Below are positions 19,208-30,464 of a stretch of DNA of 64,000 nucleotides, piece by piece. A program made the position numbers and the translations under genes. The notes under the pieces are model-generated. The model was not told the origin of the DNA, searched no databases, and worked only from the letters and a program-made list of their open reading frames with translations. How positions within the stretch are numbered: the first letter of the stretch is position 1; each line of letters starts with the position of its first letter. The stretch is taken from positions 43,760,124 through 43,824,123 of the forward strand of contig OY743169.1 of NCBI GenBank assembly GCA_963555705.1, read 5' to 3'. The stretch comes from Ligustrum vulgare. Its lineage: Eukaryota; Streptophyta; Magnoliopsida; Lamiales; Oleaceae.

Positions 19208-19717
19208 TGCCACTATCTCCAACTGAAGCCTTGAAAGATCAATTGAAAGTGAAAAGTGAGTTTGAGGGGAAAAATAAGAGTTGAGGCAACGACCTCAGAA
19301 AAAGGAGAGGGAGTGGAAATTAAAGAAAAGAGAGTTGAGGCCACGACCTCAGAAAAAGGAGAGGGAGTGAAAAATAAAGAAAAGAGGGCTGATGTTCAAA
19401 CCTCAGAAAAAGGAGAGACTGAGTGCAAAAAACAAAAGAAAAGAAAAGAAAAGAAAGTCTACCACAAAAATGAGTCTATTTGCACTTACTCACACTAACA
19501 CACCCCTCCCCAGTTCTTTAAAATCTGTTTTACAGGTACCGAAGTCAAGCCATGAACTTAAAGCGGGAAAGAAACTCATTGGCAAAAATGAGCAGGCTAA
19601 AAGTCTAAAGGAACGGACGTAGTTTAAACATTATCTTCAAGCTCAGAAAAGCAGGAGGAGTTTGAAAATCCGACCAAAAATGGATTTGAGGTCGAATCTT
19701 TTTCAAGAGAGGGAGTA
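19208..19717 (+). other. Linker repeats and 3' end of element E
   Basis: Three EKGE-containing repeats (about 19270-19420) are followed by a Lys-rich stretch. Next is the conserved TCCCCAGTTC...TTACAG tract (about 19507-19536) that in autonomous copies leads into RT. Here it leads into unrelated sequence (GTACCGAAG...) and the PPT. The frame is partly open (19392-19622), but no domain is seen. Confidence 0.6.
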
Positions 19718-19796
19718 TGATATGATCCGGACCAGGCATCGAAGGGCGAAGTCGAGCCATCGGCAATATGATACGTACAAAACGGAGTAAGTTCCA

Positions 19797-20631
19797 TGAT
19801 GTGATTCTTGTTGGGGAATCACGAGATCTCGCGGAAATTGAATTAAACACTTGGAAAGTCCCAAATCAAGATTAATTGACAATAACAATATGACCCGACA
19901 CTCACGACTCAAGAATCAAGGATGTATCAAATCCAAGACCCATTAAGATGCGGAATGAAGAACCATAAAGGGGTGAACGCCACAAAGGTTGTCATATCCT
20001 TTGATAAGTTCAAGGGGTTCAATCAAGAACGAAAAAGAATAGGGATAAACTCACCTAATGCAAGCAATCTCATTAATTATCAAAGTTGTCTCTTTACAAT
20101 GACAAAGAAAACATAATATAACCTAAAAACGCGTCCAAAATTAACCCTAGCCGCAAAACACAAATTAAAACGCGGCGGGATTTACGGCAGTGAAAATCAA
20201 CCTTACGGCCGTAATTGACCATCGGGTCCAAAACTGCTTTTTACTCTTACGGCCGTGACATTGGTTCTTACGGCCGTAAGACACCTTCTGAATAAAAACT
20301 GCATAACTCCATTACGGCCGTGAATTGATTGTTACGGCTGTGCGATAGCAAAGTTACGGCCGTAACTCCCAGACCTTACGGAAGTAAAAGGTCCTCTGAA
20401 TTCTTTTCTCCTTGTTCTTTGACCCAAATGCCTTGTAACGGTTTTGGCGCATCCCCCATATTGTCATGCATTGAAAAAGGAGTATTTGACCATGCATTTG
20501 AATATTCATCCACCCAAGCTTGCATAAACTCCTGCATTGCTTGCTTGATCTTCTTAGCCCTCTGCCTCGTTATTGGTCCCACTGGTACATGCAACGGGTC
20601 CTTACTCGTTGGGCCACTCAGGTACTCATCA
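19797..20631 (-). repeat. Element F 3' LTR (835 bp)
   Basis: Exactly the length of the B 5' LTR, with the same start (TGATGAGTACC) and end (AATCACATCA). It includes the pol tail (20631-20376) and palindromes between about 20180 and 20380, several decayed. Confidence 0.85.
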
Positions 20632-22552
20632 TTCCCTCCTTGTTGAAAAGGATTCGTCCTCGAATCATCACCTGCATCAAACAAAGAGAGATCAGCAACG
20701 TTAAAAGTAGCCGATATATTATACTCACCTGGGAGATCCAACTTATAAGCATTGTCATTGACTCTCTCAATGACTTGAAATGGTCCATCTCCTCTAGGCT
20801 GCAGCTTAGATTTCCGTTGTGTTGGAAAACGTTCCTTTCGCATGTGAACCCATACCCAGTCACCGGGTTCAAAAATCACTTGCATTCTGCCCTTATTCGC
20901 ATGGGACACATATTGCTCATTCTTCCTTTCTATTTGTAGCCTGATCTTTTCATGGAGTGACCTCACAAGCTCAGCTTTCTTCTTGCCATCTAAACTGTTC
21001 CTGTCATCTACAGGTAAAGGAATTAGGTCCATAGGGGTTAGTGGATTGAAGCCATACACAACTTCCAACGGAGAGTAAGTAGTAGTAGAATGTATAGCCC
21101 TGTTATAAGCAAATTCCACAAATGGTAAACATTCCTCCCAACTTTTCAAATTTTTATTTATTCACACGCAAGAGTTGTGTTAACGTCCTATTGACTACTT
21201 CTGTCTGGCCATCCGTTTGAGGATGGCATGTAGTGGAAAACAATAGTTTAGTACCCATTTTCCCCCACAGAACCTTCCAAAAGTAACTAAGGAATTTGAC
21301 ATCTCTGTCAGATACTATACTCCTAGGCACCCCCTGTAGTCCGACAACTTCCCTAAAGAATAAGTCTGCTATGTTCACGGCATCATCAGTTTTATGGCAA
21401 GGAATGAAGTGTGCCATTTTACTAAACCTATCCACCACCACAAATATGGAATCCCGACCTTTGTTTGTTTCCAATGTTTTTAAAACACCAAAATGACCCA
21501 TCAAACCACCCCCGTGAGCTTCACGTACTAACAACTCACGCATAGAATAGTTAGGCACACACAATTTATTTTCCTGAAACAAATAACCATCATGCCTATA
21601 AAATCTATCAAATGCTCCCTTTTCGTAAGAGACATAAATAGAGGAAAAATCATGATCGTTAGCATACAAATCTCGAACATATTAAAATTCCAACAATTTA
21701 GCATTCAATGAATTAAGGAGCACATACCTTCTTGACAACGCATCGGCAACTATGTTTTCCTTACCGTGTTTGTATTGAATGACATACGGAAAAGTCTCCA
21801 CAAGCTCCATCCATCGGGCATGTCTTTTGTTCAACTTACCTTGCCCCTTGAGGTGCTTTAAAGACTCGTGATCCGTGTGGATGACAAATTCTTTTGGCCA
21901 GAGGTAATGCTGCCAAGTTTCCAAGGCCCTGACAAGAGCATAAAGCTCCTTATCATACGTTGGATAGTTCAACGCTGCCCCGCTCAGTTTTTCACTGAAA
22001 TAAGCTATCGGCCTCTTTTCCTGCATAAGAACGGCTCCAATCCCTATTCCTGATGCATCACATTCAACCTCAAAAGTCTGGTTAAAATTAGATAATGCTA
22101 AGACTGGTGCAGAACATAGCCTATCTTTAAGCAATTTGAAGGCATTTTCTTGTGCATCCCCCCAATGGAAACCCACACTCTTTTTAATTACCTCAGTGAG
22201 TGGTGTGGCTATTGTACTGAAATCTTTCACAAACCTCCTATAAAAACTTGCTAATCCATGAAAACTCCTTACCTCAGTAACACTCTTAGATGTTGGCCAT
22301 TCTCTAATAGCTCGCATTTTCTCCTCGTCAACCTCAATACCATCCTAACTAACAATAACCAAGGAATATGACCTTATCTATGCAAAAAGTACAATTTTTA
22401 AAGTTAGCATACCATTTTTCAGTGCGTAAAACCTCAAGTACCAACCTTAAATGATCAACATGCTCATCTGCATTTTTACTATAAACTAAAATGTCATCAA
22501 AATACACGACCACAAATTTGCCAATGAAAGCCCGTGAGACATGGTTTATCAA
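20376..22552 (-). pseudogene. RT (partial), RNase H and integrase of element F
   Basis: Read on the minus strand from 22552: [19 protein letters not shown] (RT catalytic YFDD), then a break near 22320-22350. RT connection and RNase H follow (22317-21682, with [12 protein letters not shown] and [15 protein letters not shown]). A stop lies near 21680, then integrase (21669-21154), a break near 21150, and the integrase C-terminus (21149-20376). A deletion joins VLKTLE directly to NKGRDSIF. It removes part of the HHCC zinc domain and the SMDF segment with the first catalytic Asp. The second Asp ([10 protein letters not shown]) and the Glu (GQTEVVNR) remain. Confidence 0.88.
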
Positions 22553-22555
22553 CTA

Positions 22556-23227
22556 AGCCATGCAAGGATTTATGCAAGCTCGGGTGGATGAACATTCAAG
22601 TCCAAGACCAAAGGCCATACTTTTGACTCATGATAGGATAGAATAAGAGCCCAAGGTGATACAAGTGTTTTGGGTCAAGAATCACGTTCAGAACCAAGGA
22701 GTTGGAGATTTGAACCAAGCGATTGCGTGGTATAAAATGGAGAACGATCGCGACTTGCACTGAAAAAGAGACCTAAGAGATTTTAGCGTCTCCACGTGAT
22801 CGCTACTGAAGTACCGCACGATCGTGTGGGTATAAAATTTAGGATTTTTCAGCGTTTTTAATTCTTTTTCCATTTTCGGCCCATATGTTGCGGTTTTGGC
22901 CTATTTTCGTGATAATACTCTTTGTTAGTTACTTTTTCATTCATTGTAAACACAAATTTGAGATTATTTATAATTAAATGTGAGTAATCTTTTTCGTTCT
23001 TAACGAACAAATTGAACTTATCAAAGAATTAGACAACCTTTGTGGCGTTCACCCATTTGTGGTTCTTATCTCCACATCGTAACGGGTCTTTGGTTTAATA
23101 TACCTTGGGTTGTTGCGTCGTGAGGTCGGGGTTGTATTGTTGTCATCTACCACTTGGATTTGGGCTCTCCGGCGTTTCGAGTCTAAATTTTGCGTGTTCT
23201 TTGTGATCCGCGTAACGGATCACATCA
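22556..23227 (+). repeat. Element C 5' LTR, truncated on the left, with a different palindrome
   Basis: Begins inside the pol tail (MQGFMQA-like, then a stop) and ends CGGATCACATCA. TTACGGCCGTAA is absent. In its place are GATCG-centred sequences: AACGATCGCG near 22744, CACGTGATCGC near 22793 and the perfect palindrome CACGATCGTG at 22817-22826. The PBS follows as TGGTATTAGAGC (23230-23241), one mismatch. Confidence 0.7.
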
Positions 23228-23241
23228 TCTGGTATTAGAGC

Positions 23242-23887
23242 TGGTCTCTAAATCCAATTCTTTTCATATTTCTTGTTTTTAAGTTTTTTTTTTGTTTCTA
23301 TATTGAAATTTAATTCAATTCTGGATTTCTTGAAACTCTTCACTAATTCAAGATTGGTCGCGATTTCAATTCTTGTTCTTGCTAATTGTTCATGATTAGC
23401 AAAAATAAAAATAAAAAAAATACGAAATTCAAAAAAAAAAAGTGATTATTATTGAAATCAAGAACACAATTCCAAATTCAAGAAGACCTTTCTTTATATC
23501 TTTTACAATATTTCCTATATTCTTGATAGTAAGTTCTCATTGTCCATTACTACACTAAAATTCATTCTTTGTTCTTGCAATCAAAATTTCTATTTCAAGA
23601 AAATCACCTTCTTGAAAATCTTCAATTCGTTCTTCCATTGATGTTTTGTTCTCGTTCAATTCTTGTCTTCGAGCTTTGGGGTTAATTCCACGGAGATCAA
23701 ATCCTTAACTAGTTTGGTTGGTTCATTGAGAACTAGATAGAGAAAAGGGAAAATAAGAGGAAAAAGGCAAGAGTGGTGAGAATATTAGAGGAAAAAGCCA
23801 AAAAGTGAGTGATACACGAGTGCCAAACACATTAGGATACCTTGCATATTTAATTTTCTTTTTTTTTTCTTTCACTTGATCACTAAC
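23242..23887 (+). other. Untranslated leader of element C
   Basis: AT-rich leader with A-runs near 23400-23440. It shares CGAGTGCCAAACAC and AAAAAGCCA-type segments with the leaders of B and G. No ORF of interest. Confidence 0.6.
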
Positions 23888-24814
23888 CATGTCACAGAAG
23901 GACGCATCATCGATAGGGGTGGATAACCAACAATTTCACCTCCTTGCCATGATGGAAAAATAGTTTTAGAAGTGGAAAAACAGCTTGCGAAGTGGGAAGC
24001 AAAATTGGATGCAAAATTGGATGCGAGGTTGGGAAAGTTTAATGATTCGGTAGGAACACGTGCTACAGACACTACTCAACCGCGTCAGGAGAAACCACAG
24101 ATGCTCCCTAATATGAGGAGACCGCTAAGGTATGACTTTAACCCTCGACATGGAGCTAGGAATGATAATGTTGGGAATGTTGAAAGTGATAGTGATAGTG
24201 GGGATGTCTATGGCCAGTTAGGGTAGAAGGAGAGATCGAGGTGATAGACGTGAAAGGGGATATAAGCATGAACGTAGGGAGAGAGATGAAATGGATGTGA
24301 GAGTATTGAGAACATTAAAATGTCAATTCCTCTGTTTTAGGGTAAAAGCAATCCGGAGGTTTATTTTGAATGGGAAAAAATTGGTGGAATTCATTATTTA
24401 CTGTCATAACTATTCTGAGGCGAAAAAGGTAAAATTGGCAGTAGTAGAATTTACTGATTATGCTATAATGGGGTGGGATCAATTGGTAACGAGTAAAAGG
24501 AGGAACCATGAGAGACCAATTGAAACTCGGGATGAGTTGAAAGCCCTTATGAGAAAAAGGTTTGAACCCAACCATTAATACTGGGACATTTACCAAAAAT
24601 TACAAACCCTTTCCCAAGGTAATAGGAGTGTGGAGGAATACCATAGAGAGATGGAAACGGCTATGATTAGAGTAAACATCGAAGAGGACTTGGAGGCAAC
24701 CATTGCTAGATTTTTAAGTGGTTTGAACCGAGAGATTGCTAATGTTATTGAATTGCAGCATTATATTGATTTGGAGGATATGTTACATATGGCCATGAAG
24801 GTGGAAAGGCAAAT
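23888..24814 (+). pseudogene. Gag of element C, 5' part
   Basis: Starts MSQKDASS at the ATG 23888. A TAG interrupts near 23961, then there is a coiled Lys/Ala/Leu segment (KQLAKWEAKLDAKLDARLG). The gag core follows in pieces and different frames: EYHREMETAMIRVNIEED and ANVIELQHYIDLEDMLHMAM (24630-24800). Element D breaks it just after VERQIK. The best-preserved piece (24630-24814) aligns directly with 448-615 of element A. Confidence 0.8.
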
Positions 24815-24819
24815 AAAAA

Positions 24820-25121
24820 TGATGAGGTTCGAAGCGCGGAAGAAACGCCAGAAAGTTCCGAACTCAGGTTGTGGTTGGACGGATGAATCATGACCCGATA
24901 TTCACGACGCGATGGCTCGACGATGCGGAATAAAGAACCACGACTTTCGAAACGCCACAAGGATTTGCCCAATCTCCTTGATAAGTCTCTGATTTGAACG
25001 TCACAAATATTCTAGCAAATATTTGATAAGTTCTGGATGAACGCCACAAGATAATGAATCTTGATAAGTTTGGGTTTGTAATGTGAATCCACACATTAAA
25101 CAATTGAAAAACATTCAATCT
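24820..25121 (-). repeat. Element D 3' LTR remnant (U5/R side only)
   Basis: Nearly identical to 26441-26742 of the 5' LTR up to the ACATTCAATC segment, then homology stops. The U3 part with the palindromes is missing. A short duplication (TTGATAAGTTTGGGTTTGTA at about 25065 and 25121) lies at the break. Confidence 0.75.
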
Positions 25122-25233
25122 TGATAAGTTTGGGTTTGTAATGTGAATCCTTTGATTTGCAACCACGGAAGAGATGGAGCTTGAACTCCCTTTGCCATTC
25201 GTAGTGTGGTTGAAGCTTCCAATCATAATTAAC

Positions 25234-25647
25234 CTACAACAATGATTTAAACAAAATGGGGAGGGACATGTTAGCTTCATGAGGTACAAGGTATGGATCC
25301 TTGTATTCATGACAAACCACCACCAACTCCACTTCTTGAACCACGAGGCTCTTCTCTTCGCCTCTTTCCTCCTTTGCAATCTCTTGTTCAATTTTTTTAT
25401 CTTCAAACTTAACCACATCTCCGACCTCCAGATTTTTATCACTAACTTCATGCACTCCCCCAACGGTATTCAAATGTGGATCTACCAATTCAAAGCTCAA
25501 AATTTGAACTTCTACCCCAACTTCTAATTCCTCATCAAATTTTGGAGTTTGTTCACCTAACTCCACATTTTCAACTCCTACCACAAAGTTCGGGGTCTCT
25601 TCAACTAATTCATGCATCAAGCCTCCCTCCTTCTTTTCAACTTTCAT
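25234..25647 (-). CDS. Acidic linker ORF of element D
   Basis: About 137 codons, Glu/Val-rich, with EETPNFVVGVE, FEDKKIEQEIAKEE and HEYKDPYLVPHEANMSLP. It corresponds to the linker ORF of H and of the tandem units and, in its end, to the segment preceding RT in autonomous copies. It stops (TAG) at the point where autonomous copies read LLQEF. Function unknown; a polyprotein remnant is the most likely explanation. The first in-frame codon of the open stretch is not ATG, so the true start is uncertain and it may be joined to the gag-like ORF upstream. Confidence 0.5.
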   Translation of the reverse strand: MKVEKKEGGLMHELVEETPNFVVGVENVELGEQTPKFDEELEVGVEVQILSFELVDPHLNTVGGVHEVSDKNLEVGDVVKFEDKKIEQEIAKEERGEEKSLVVQEVELVVVCHEYKDPYLVPHEANMSLPILFKSLL

Positions 25648-25677
25648 ATCCCGAGGCTCAACATGATTATCACTCTC

Positions 25678-26004
25678 TTATAACCATCTAATTACCGTCT
25701 TTCGTTTCTCCTCCTTCCTTTGTAATTTAGCCAAATATTTTCTTTCTGCCTCCCGTTCACACCTCAATCTTTCCTCATAAATTTCTTTTTGAATTTTCAA
25801 AATTGCTTTTGGATTAATCTCAGCTCCTCTCTTAGCCTCGATTCCATCCCTAGGTTTAGGATCACGCCTATAATCACTACGATTTGCTTGAGATCGCCCC
25901 TTTTTCAATTTCCCTTCCCTTTCATCTAATTTATCCAACCTAACCAAAGCTTCATTCAAAAATCTCCACATACGATCTTTGGTGTTTTCATGGGAATTGG
26001 ACAT
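25678..26004 (-). CDS. Gag-like N-terminal ORF of element D
   Basis: 108 codons from the ATG at 26004 (MSNSHENTKD). The open frame extends upstream, but that part is A-run leader. It is rich in Arg, Lys and Glu: RDPKPRDGIEAKRGAEINPKA, then KIQKEIYEERLRCEREAERK. This matches the YRRIHKPKVGIGVDCDEEINARALLK...EERMIYERK series of the tandem-array gag. No zinc knuckle. It is probably an RNA- or particle-binding remnant of gag; this is inference. Confidence 0.55.
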   Translation of the reverse strand: MSNSHENTKDRMWRFLNEALVRLDKLDEREGKLKKGRSQANRSDYRRDPKPRDGIEAKRGAEINPKAILKIQKEIYEERLRCEREAERKYLAKLQRKEEKRKTVIRWL

Positions 26005-26440
26005 TGTGAATTTTTTTTGTGGAAGGACACAGAAAAAGAATAATGAAAACAAAGGATCAAGAAATTCAAGAAAGTGGTTCTTGAATGGACTCTTTTTTTT
26101 TTTTTTTTTTTGAATTTTAGGATGAATTTTCGGAATAAATGAAATAATAAAAAAAAATTTTTTTTTAATAAATCCGGAAATTCGACAACGAACACAACAA
26201 AACAAACGGAACTTAATTCGGATAAGAATTAAGCAAAACAAACACTTTTGAATTTTGTTGGATTTTTATATGGATCAAACAAAGAAAAAAATTTACTGGC
26301 ACGAAGAACAAGAAAACTAAAAAAAAACTGAAAACAAAACACTCAACAAGATATGGATGATTTTTATGAGACTCGATGATAAACATATAAATCAAACTGG
26401 ATAGCAAAACCTGAATTCAGAGTCCAGCTCTAATACCAGA

Positions 26441-27339
26441 TGATGAGGTTCGAAGCACAGAAGAAACGCCGGAAAGTTCCGAACTCAGGTTGTGGTTGGA
26501 CGGATGAATCATGACCCAATATTCACGACGCGATGGCTCGACGATGCGGAATAAAGAACCACGACTTTCGAAACGCCACAAGGATTTGCCCAATCTCCTT
26601 GATAAGTCTCTGATTTGAACGCCACAAATATTCTAACAAATATTTGATAAGTTCTGGATGAACGCCACAAGATAATCAATCTTGATAAGTTTGGGTTTGT
26701 AATGTGAATCCACACATTAAACAATTGAAAAACATTCAATCTCTGTTTTATTTAATCATCAAAGCCTTTATTTACAATGAATCAAAAAAGGCGTATAAAT
26801 AAGCAAAATAAAACCCTAATCGCTAATTTACTCAAAATAGAATTCTAACTAACCTAAAATAGCTAAAACTGATAAGGAAATAAAATAATAAAAAATCTTT
26901 AAATTCCATCAGCGGCGCATGTCCAGGAGCTGTCTTACGGCCGGAAAGCGCCTTCTAAAGCACCCCATTCATCCAAAAGAGAAGGGAAGGGGCCTATTTA
27001 TTTGCATGACCTCTGCAGTGTCTTCATTTACGGCCGTGAATTGTGTAACTGAAATATGTTACGGCCGTGAATATATTTATTACGGTCGTAAATCCTTTTA
27101 TCCGGTTTTATGAATTAGACAGAGAGCATGTTACGGCCGTGATCCTTCATTTACGGCCGTGAGCTTCAAAAGTTACGGTCGTGACCAATCCACGGCCGTG
27201 ATTCAATTTTCGGTTCTTTTCGACACGGTTTGATCTTCAAAGCTCGTCGAACCTGCTGAATTCTTGTTTTGGCTTGAACATTTAAATTTTCCCGTCAAGC
27301 CTGCTATGACTCCGATTGTCGAGGGTCCGGATCACATCA
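26441..27339 (-). repeat. Element D 5' LTR (899 bp)
   Basis: Complete LTR with palindromes (TTACGGCCGTGA and relatives) between about 26935 and 27200. On the minus strand a PBS with one mismatch (GCTCTAATACCA in plus orientation, about 26428-26439) follows its end. Confidence 0.8.
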
Positions 27340-27344
27340 AAAAA

Positions 27345-28984
27345 GGAAGGGGACAACGAGATTTTCTACAGGTTCTACTCCTTTTGGGAAGTCTGCATGG
27401 AGTGAGAATTCTAGAAATGATGGAGCTGTGCAAAAAAGGGAAGTTCGAGTTACCAAAGGGAAAGGAGGAGCCACCCAACAAAGGTAAAACTAATTCTGAC
27501 TCTAAAACCCCTAGGAGTAGAGATATTAGATGTTTTAAATGTACTGGTCTTGGGCATATTTCTTCACAATTTCCAAACAAAAGGGTGTTGGTTGTGCATA
27601 ATGGGGTATTGTTGTCGGAAGATGAGGAGGAAGTAGACGATGAGTATAAGGATATGCCTACATTAGAAGATGCTAGTGATTGTGAGGATTGGTTCCCATG
27701 CATGTGGGACACATCTTGTTGGGTATACCGTGGTAATTTGACAGAAAGGTTGTACATGACGGTTACAAAAATAGATATACTTTTACCAAGGATGGGAAGA
27801 ATATAAAACTTATGCCTTTGACACCACAACAGGTCTAATAGGACCAACTTAAATTAAAAGGTGAGGAAGAGAGCAAGAGAGTTGGGTCCACGATCCCAGA
27901 AAAATGAGAGTTGAGTGACCAAAAGAGAGTTGAGACCACGATCCTAGAAAAAGGAGAGCTAAGTGAAAAACAGAGAGTTGAGAGTTTCACATCAGAAAAG
28001 GAGAGGGAGTGAAGAGTGCCAGAAAAGAAAAAAAGAACAAAAATGAGTTTCTATGCTAAACAAAGTGAGATTACTAGAGCAATATTTGAAAACAAGCCAG
28101 TAATTTTTCTAAAATACAAGGAATCTTTCCTTGCTCTTGATGAAGCTAACCACCCCTCCCCAGTTTAGCTATATCTCTTTTACAAGAATTTGAAGACTTG
28201 TTTCCCAAGGAAATACCTAGTGGGCTACCTCCTATTTGTGGGATTGAGCACCAAATTGATTTTATGCCAGGAGATGTCATCCCGAACAGGCTAGCTTATA
28301 GGAGTAATTCGGTAGAAGTAAAGGAGCTTCAAAGGCAAGTTGAGGAATTATTGTGCAAAGGCTATGTCAGAGAAAGCATGAGCCTATATGTGTAATACCA
28401 GTTTTTCTAGTAACAATAAAGGATGGAACTTGGAGGATGTGCGTAGATTGTAGAGCAGTCAACAATATCACGGTAAAGTATCGCCATCCTATACCTAGAT
28501 TAGATGATATGCTTGATGAGTTGCATGGGTCATGTATGTTTAGCAAAATAGATCTCAAAAGTGCTATCACCAAATTTGCATGAAAGAAGGTGATGAATGG
28601 AAAACCGACTTCAAAACGAAATATGGTTTATATAAATAGTTGGTTATACCATTTGGCCTGTCTAATGCACCTAGTACTTTCATGAGATTGATGAACCATG
28701 TCAAGCTTTTATTGGAAAATTTGTTGTGGTATACTTTGATAATATTTTGGTATATAGTAAGAGCTTAGGTGATCATATTGAACATTTAAGGTTTGTTTTG
28801 GAAGTTTTGAAAACTGAAAAACTATATGCTAATTTTAAAAAGTGTACTTTTTGCATGGAGAAAGTGATTTTTCTAGGATTTGTTGTTAGTGCTAATGGCG
28901 TTGAAGTTGATGAGTAGAAAATTCGAGCCATTAAAGAGTGGCCAAGAAAATACTTTTAATTTGCTTAAAGATAGGTTATGTTCT
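27345..28984 (+). pseudogene. Gag end, protease remnant and partial RT of element C
   Basis: Gag resumes (FGKSAWSENSRNDGAVQK in one frame). The knuckle CFKCTGLGHISSQFPNK (about 27533-27585) again has F for the last Cys. The protease active site is deleted: after EDASDCED the sequence jumps to the HILLG-like end. Decayed EKGE linker repeats lie at 27880-28010. RT starts with [16 protein letters not shown] (28213-28262) and continues with frame changes. The catalytic motif at about 28733 is YFDN instead of YFDD. RT ends in [14 protein letters not shown] sequence at 28983, where a minus-strand LTR begins. Confidence 0.85.
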
Positions 28985-29271
28985 TGATGTGATCCGATCA
29001 ATTAGTAGACGATAGCAATGTAATCCCGACCTCATGACGCAAGAACTATGGGTATATTAAACTCAAAACCCATTACGAATGCGGAGATAAGAACCCGTAA
29101 TTATTGTGGTTACTGCCGTAAAAGTCCTCCTGCCTTGATTTTTGATCCTTTGACGTGAATTGAATCTCGACTCGAACCTAACACAAAACTTGTTCATTTT
29201 CCCATGTAGAATATTGTTGAATTGCCCGTATCTTGATTTCTCATTTTTTATGCCATTTCCGGATCACATCA
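28985..29271 (-). repeat. Internally deleted minus-strand LTR
   Basis: The plus strand starts TGATGTGATCCGAT and ends CCGGATCACATCA. The U5 part (28985-29100) joins directly to a U3 part (29101-29271) without the middle, leaving one decayed palindrome (TTACTGCCGTAA, about 29110). Confidence 0.65.
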
Positions 29272-30004
29272 TCCCCTCTTCCTTTAAGATGATTCGGCCC
29301 GAATCATAACATTGTTCTTAGCTTCTTTTCCGGATCACATCATCCCCTCTTCCTTTAAGATGATTCGTCCTGAATCATAAAGCTGTTATTGGCTTGCTCA
29401 TTTGGTTTAGCCTCGAACCCTCTTCGTACAAGCAATGTTTGATCTGACGTTCTCCGAACCTGCTTGACTTCTTGTTTTGGCTTGAATTATAGATTTTCCC
29501 GTGAAGCCCACCCTGATTCGTACCATTCCCTCCTTCTTTAGGATGATTCGTCCCGAATCATGGTGTTGTTCTTGAAAAATCGAACTATACCTCCTTGATC
29601 AAACGGAAAATTGTCGAGACATGCATTCAATAAATGATGCTCCTCCAATTTGTAGACAAGAAAGTATTGAAACACGAGGGGAATTGACCAAAGTTGATAC
29701 AAAATCTCCACAACTTTTTTCCCCACCACGAGGCCCTTCTCGTCGCCTACAAAAGTCAATATACTTTCTTGCTCATTCTCTTCTTTTTTCTCAACCACTT
29801 CTTTTAATTTTTCACATTGGTTACCTCTTTAATATTTTTATTTATAATTTCAACATTCAAATGTTGAACTTCTACCCCAACTTCCAACTCACTCCTATCA
29901 TTGTCAACAATGTTATTTTCAATCTTCTCTTCCACAATTTTTTTCTCTACTTCAAGACTCGGAGTTTGATCAACTACTTCAATTTCTTTTTCCGCACACT
30001 CAAT
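29272..30004 (-). other. 3' internal region of a non-autonomous unit, truncated
   Basis: Holds the 3' end signals (purine tract next to the LTR, duplicated with about 70-bp spacing at 29272 and 29342). Hairpin repeats ATGATTCG-N3-CGAATCAT or near forms lie near 29290, 29360 and 29540. The linker ORF follows in broken form (29538-29798 and 29804-30004). It ends at an LTR terminus at 30005, a recombination join and not a natural element border. Confidence 0.6.
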
Positions 30005-30173
30005 GATGAGAACCCGGGAGGGGGTCTTCGTCGTAGCTAGTGGAATAACGCTTGGAAAGTTCCGAATCCAGGTTGGAACGAACGATAACAATGCAACCCC
30101 GACCTCACGACGCAAGAACCAAGGGTATTACAAAGGGGGAACGCCACAAGGAATGTCCAGATCCTTGATAAAT
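30005..30173 (-). repeat. LTR fragment fused to internal sequence
   Basis: TGATGAGAACCC start (plus strand) as in LTR1-4. It breaks at about 30173 directly into the gag-like ORF of the next unit. The fusion creates an artificial reading frame. Confidence 0.65.
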
Positions 30174-30464
30174 TTCTGTTCGACTCTTCAAAAGCGCCCT
30201 CGCATTAATCTCTTCATCACAATCAACCCCAATCCCAACCTTAGGTTTATGGATACGCCTATATTCCCTTTCATGTCGTTGAGCAAGTTCTGCACTATGC
30301 ATCCCTACTGAGTTCTTAACCTTCCCAAACTTCGCATCTAATCTCGCATCATAATTCGCTTCCAATTTTGCAGCTGACTCCTCAAACCGTTTCTCCATCA
30401 TGACAAGCAGAGAAGATTGATGGTTATCTTTTCTAGACGATGAATTTTCGTGAAATTTGGACAT
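30174..30464 (-). pseudogene. Gag-like ORF of the leftmost unit, fused to an LTR fragment
   Basis: ATG at 30464 (MSKFHENSSSRKD). It matches the gag-like ORFs below to about 30174 and then reads into LTR sequence. Confidence 0.6.

Larger units (their letters stand above)
17076..19796 (+). mobile_element. Element E: gag-protease-only Ty3/gypsy derivative
   Basis: It has an LTR at 17076-18024, a PBS, gag with zinc knuckle, a protease, linker repeats and a PPT (TCAAGAGAGGGAGTA, 19704-19717). A second LTR starts TGATATGATCCGG at 19718 and is cut after 79 bases by element F. RT, RNase H and integrase are absent, and the sequence goes from the linker straight to the PPT. It is a second, separate non-autonomous family that must have borrowed pol functions. 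Confidence 0.8.
19797..22552 (-). mobile_element. Element F: minus-strand copy of the B family, 3' half only
   Basis: The 3' LTR is at 19797-20631 and pol from RT to integrase lies at 20376-22552, all on the minus strand. The PPT is AAGGAGGGAA next to TGATGAGTACC. RT upstream of the YFDD region, protease, gag and the 5' LTR are lost at 22552-22556, where element C begins. The left LTR end cuts the E 3' LTR, so F entered E. Confidence 0.82.
24820..27339 (-). mobile_element. Element D: non-autonomous element inserted in gag of C, TSD AAAAA
   Basis: Minus-strand element. Its 5' LTR is 27339-26441 (899 bp, TGATGTGATCCGG start, CATCA end) and its 3' LTR piece ends CATCA at 24820. AAAAA flanks both sides (24815-24819, 27340-27344). 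The gag sequence of C continues across it, which is the stronger proof, since a homopolymer duplication alone is weak. It contains a gag-like ORF and an acidic ORF but no pol. It is related to H and to the array at 30-38 kb, though with clearly diverged LTRs. Confidence 0.82.
22556..28984 (+). mobile_element. Element C: decayed gag-pol element split by element D
   Basis: A truncated 5' LTR (22556-23227) is followed by PBS, leader, gag (23888-24814), D insertion, gag end and protease remnant (27345-27840), linker and partial RT (28010-28984). Removing 24820-27344 (D and one AAAAA copy) restores homology to gag of element A. Many stops and deletions make it non-functional. Confidence 0.8.
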
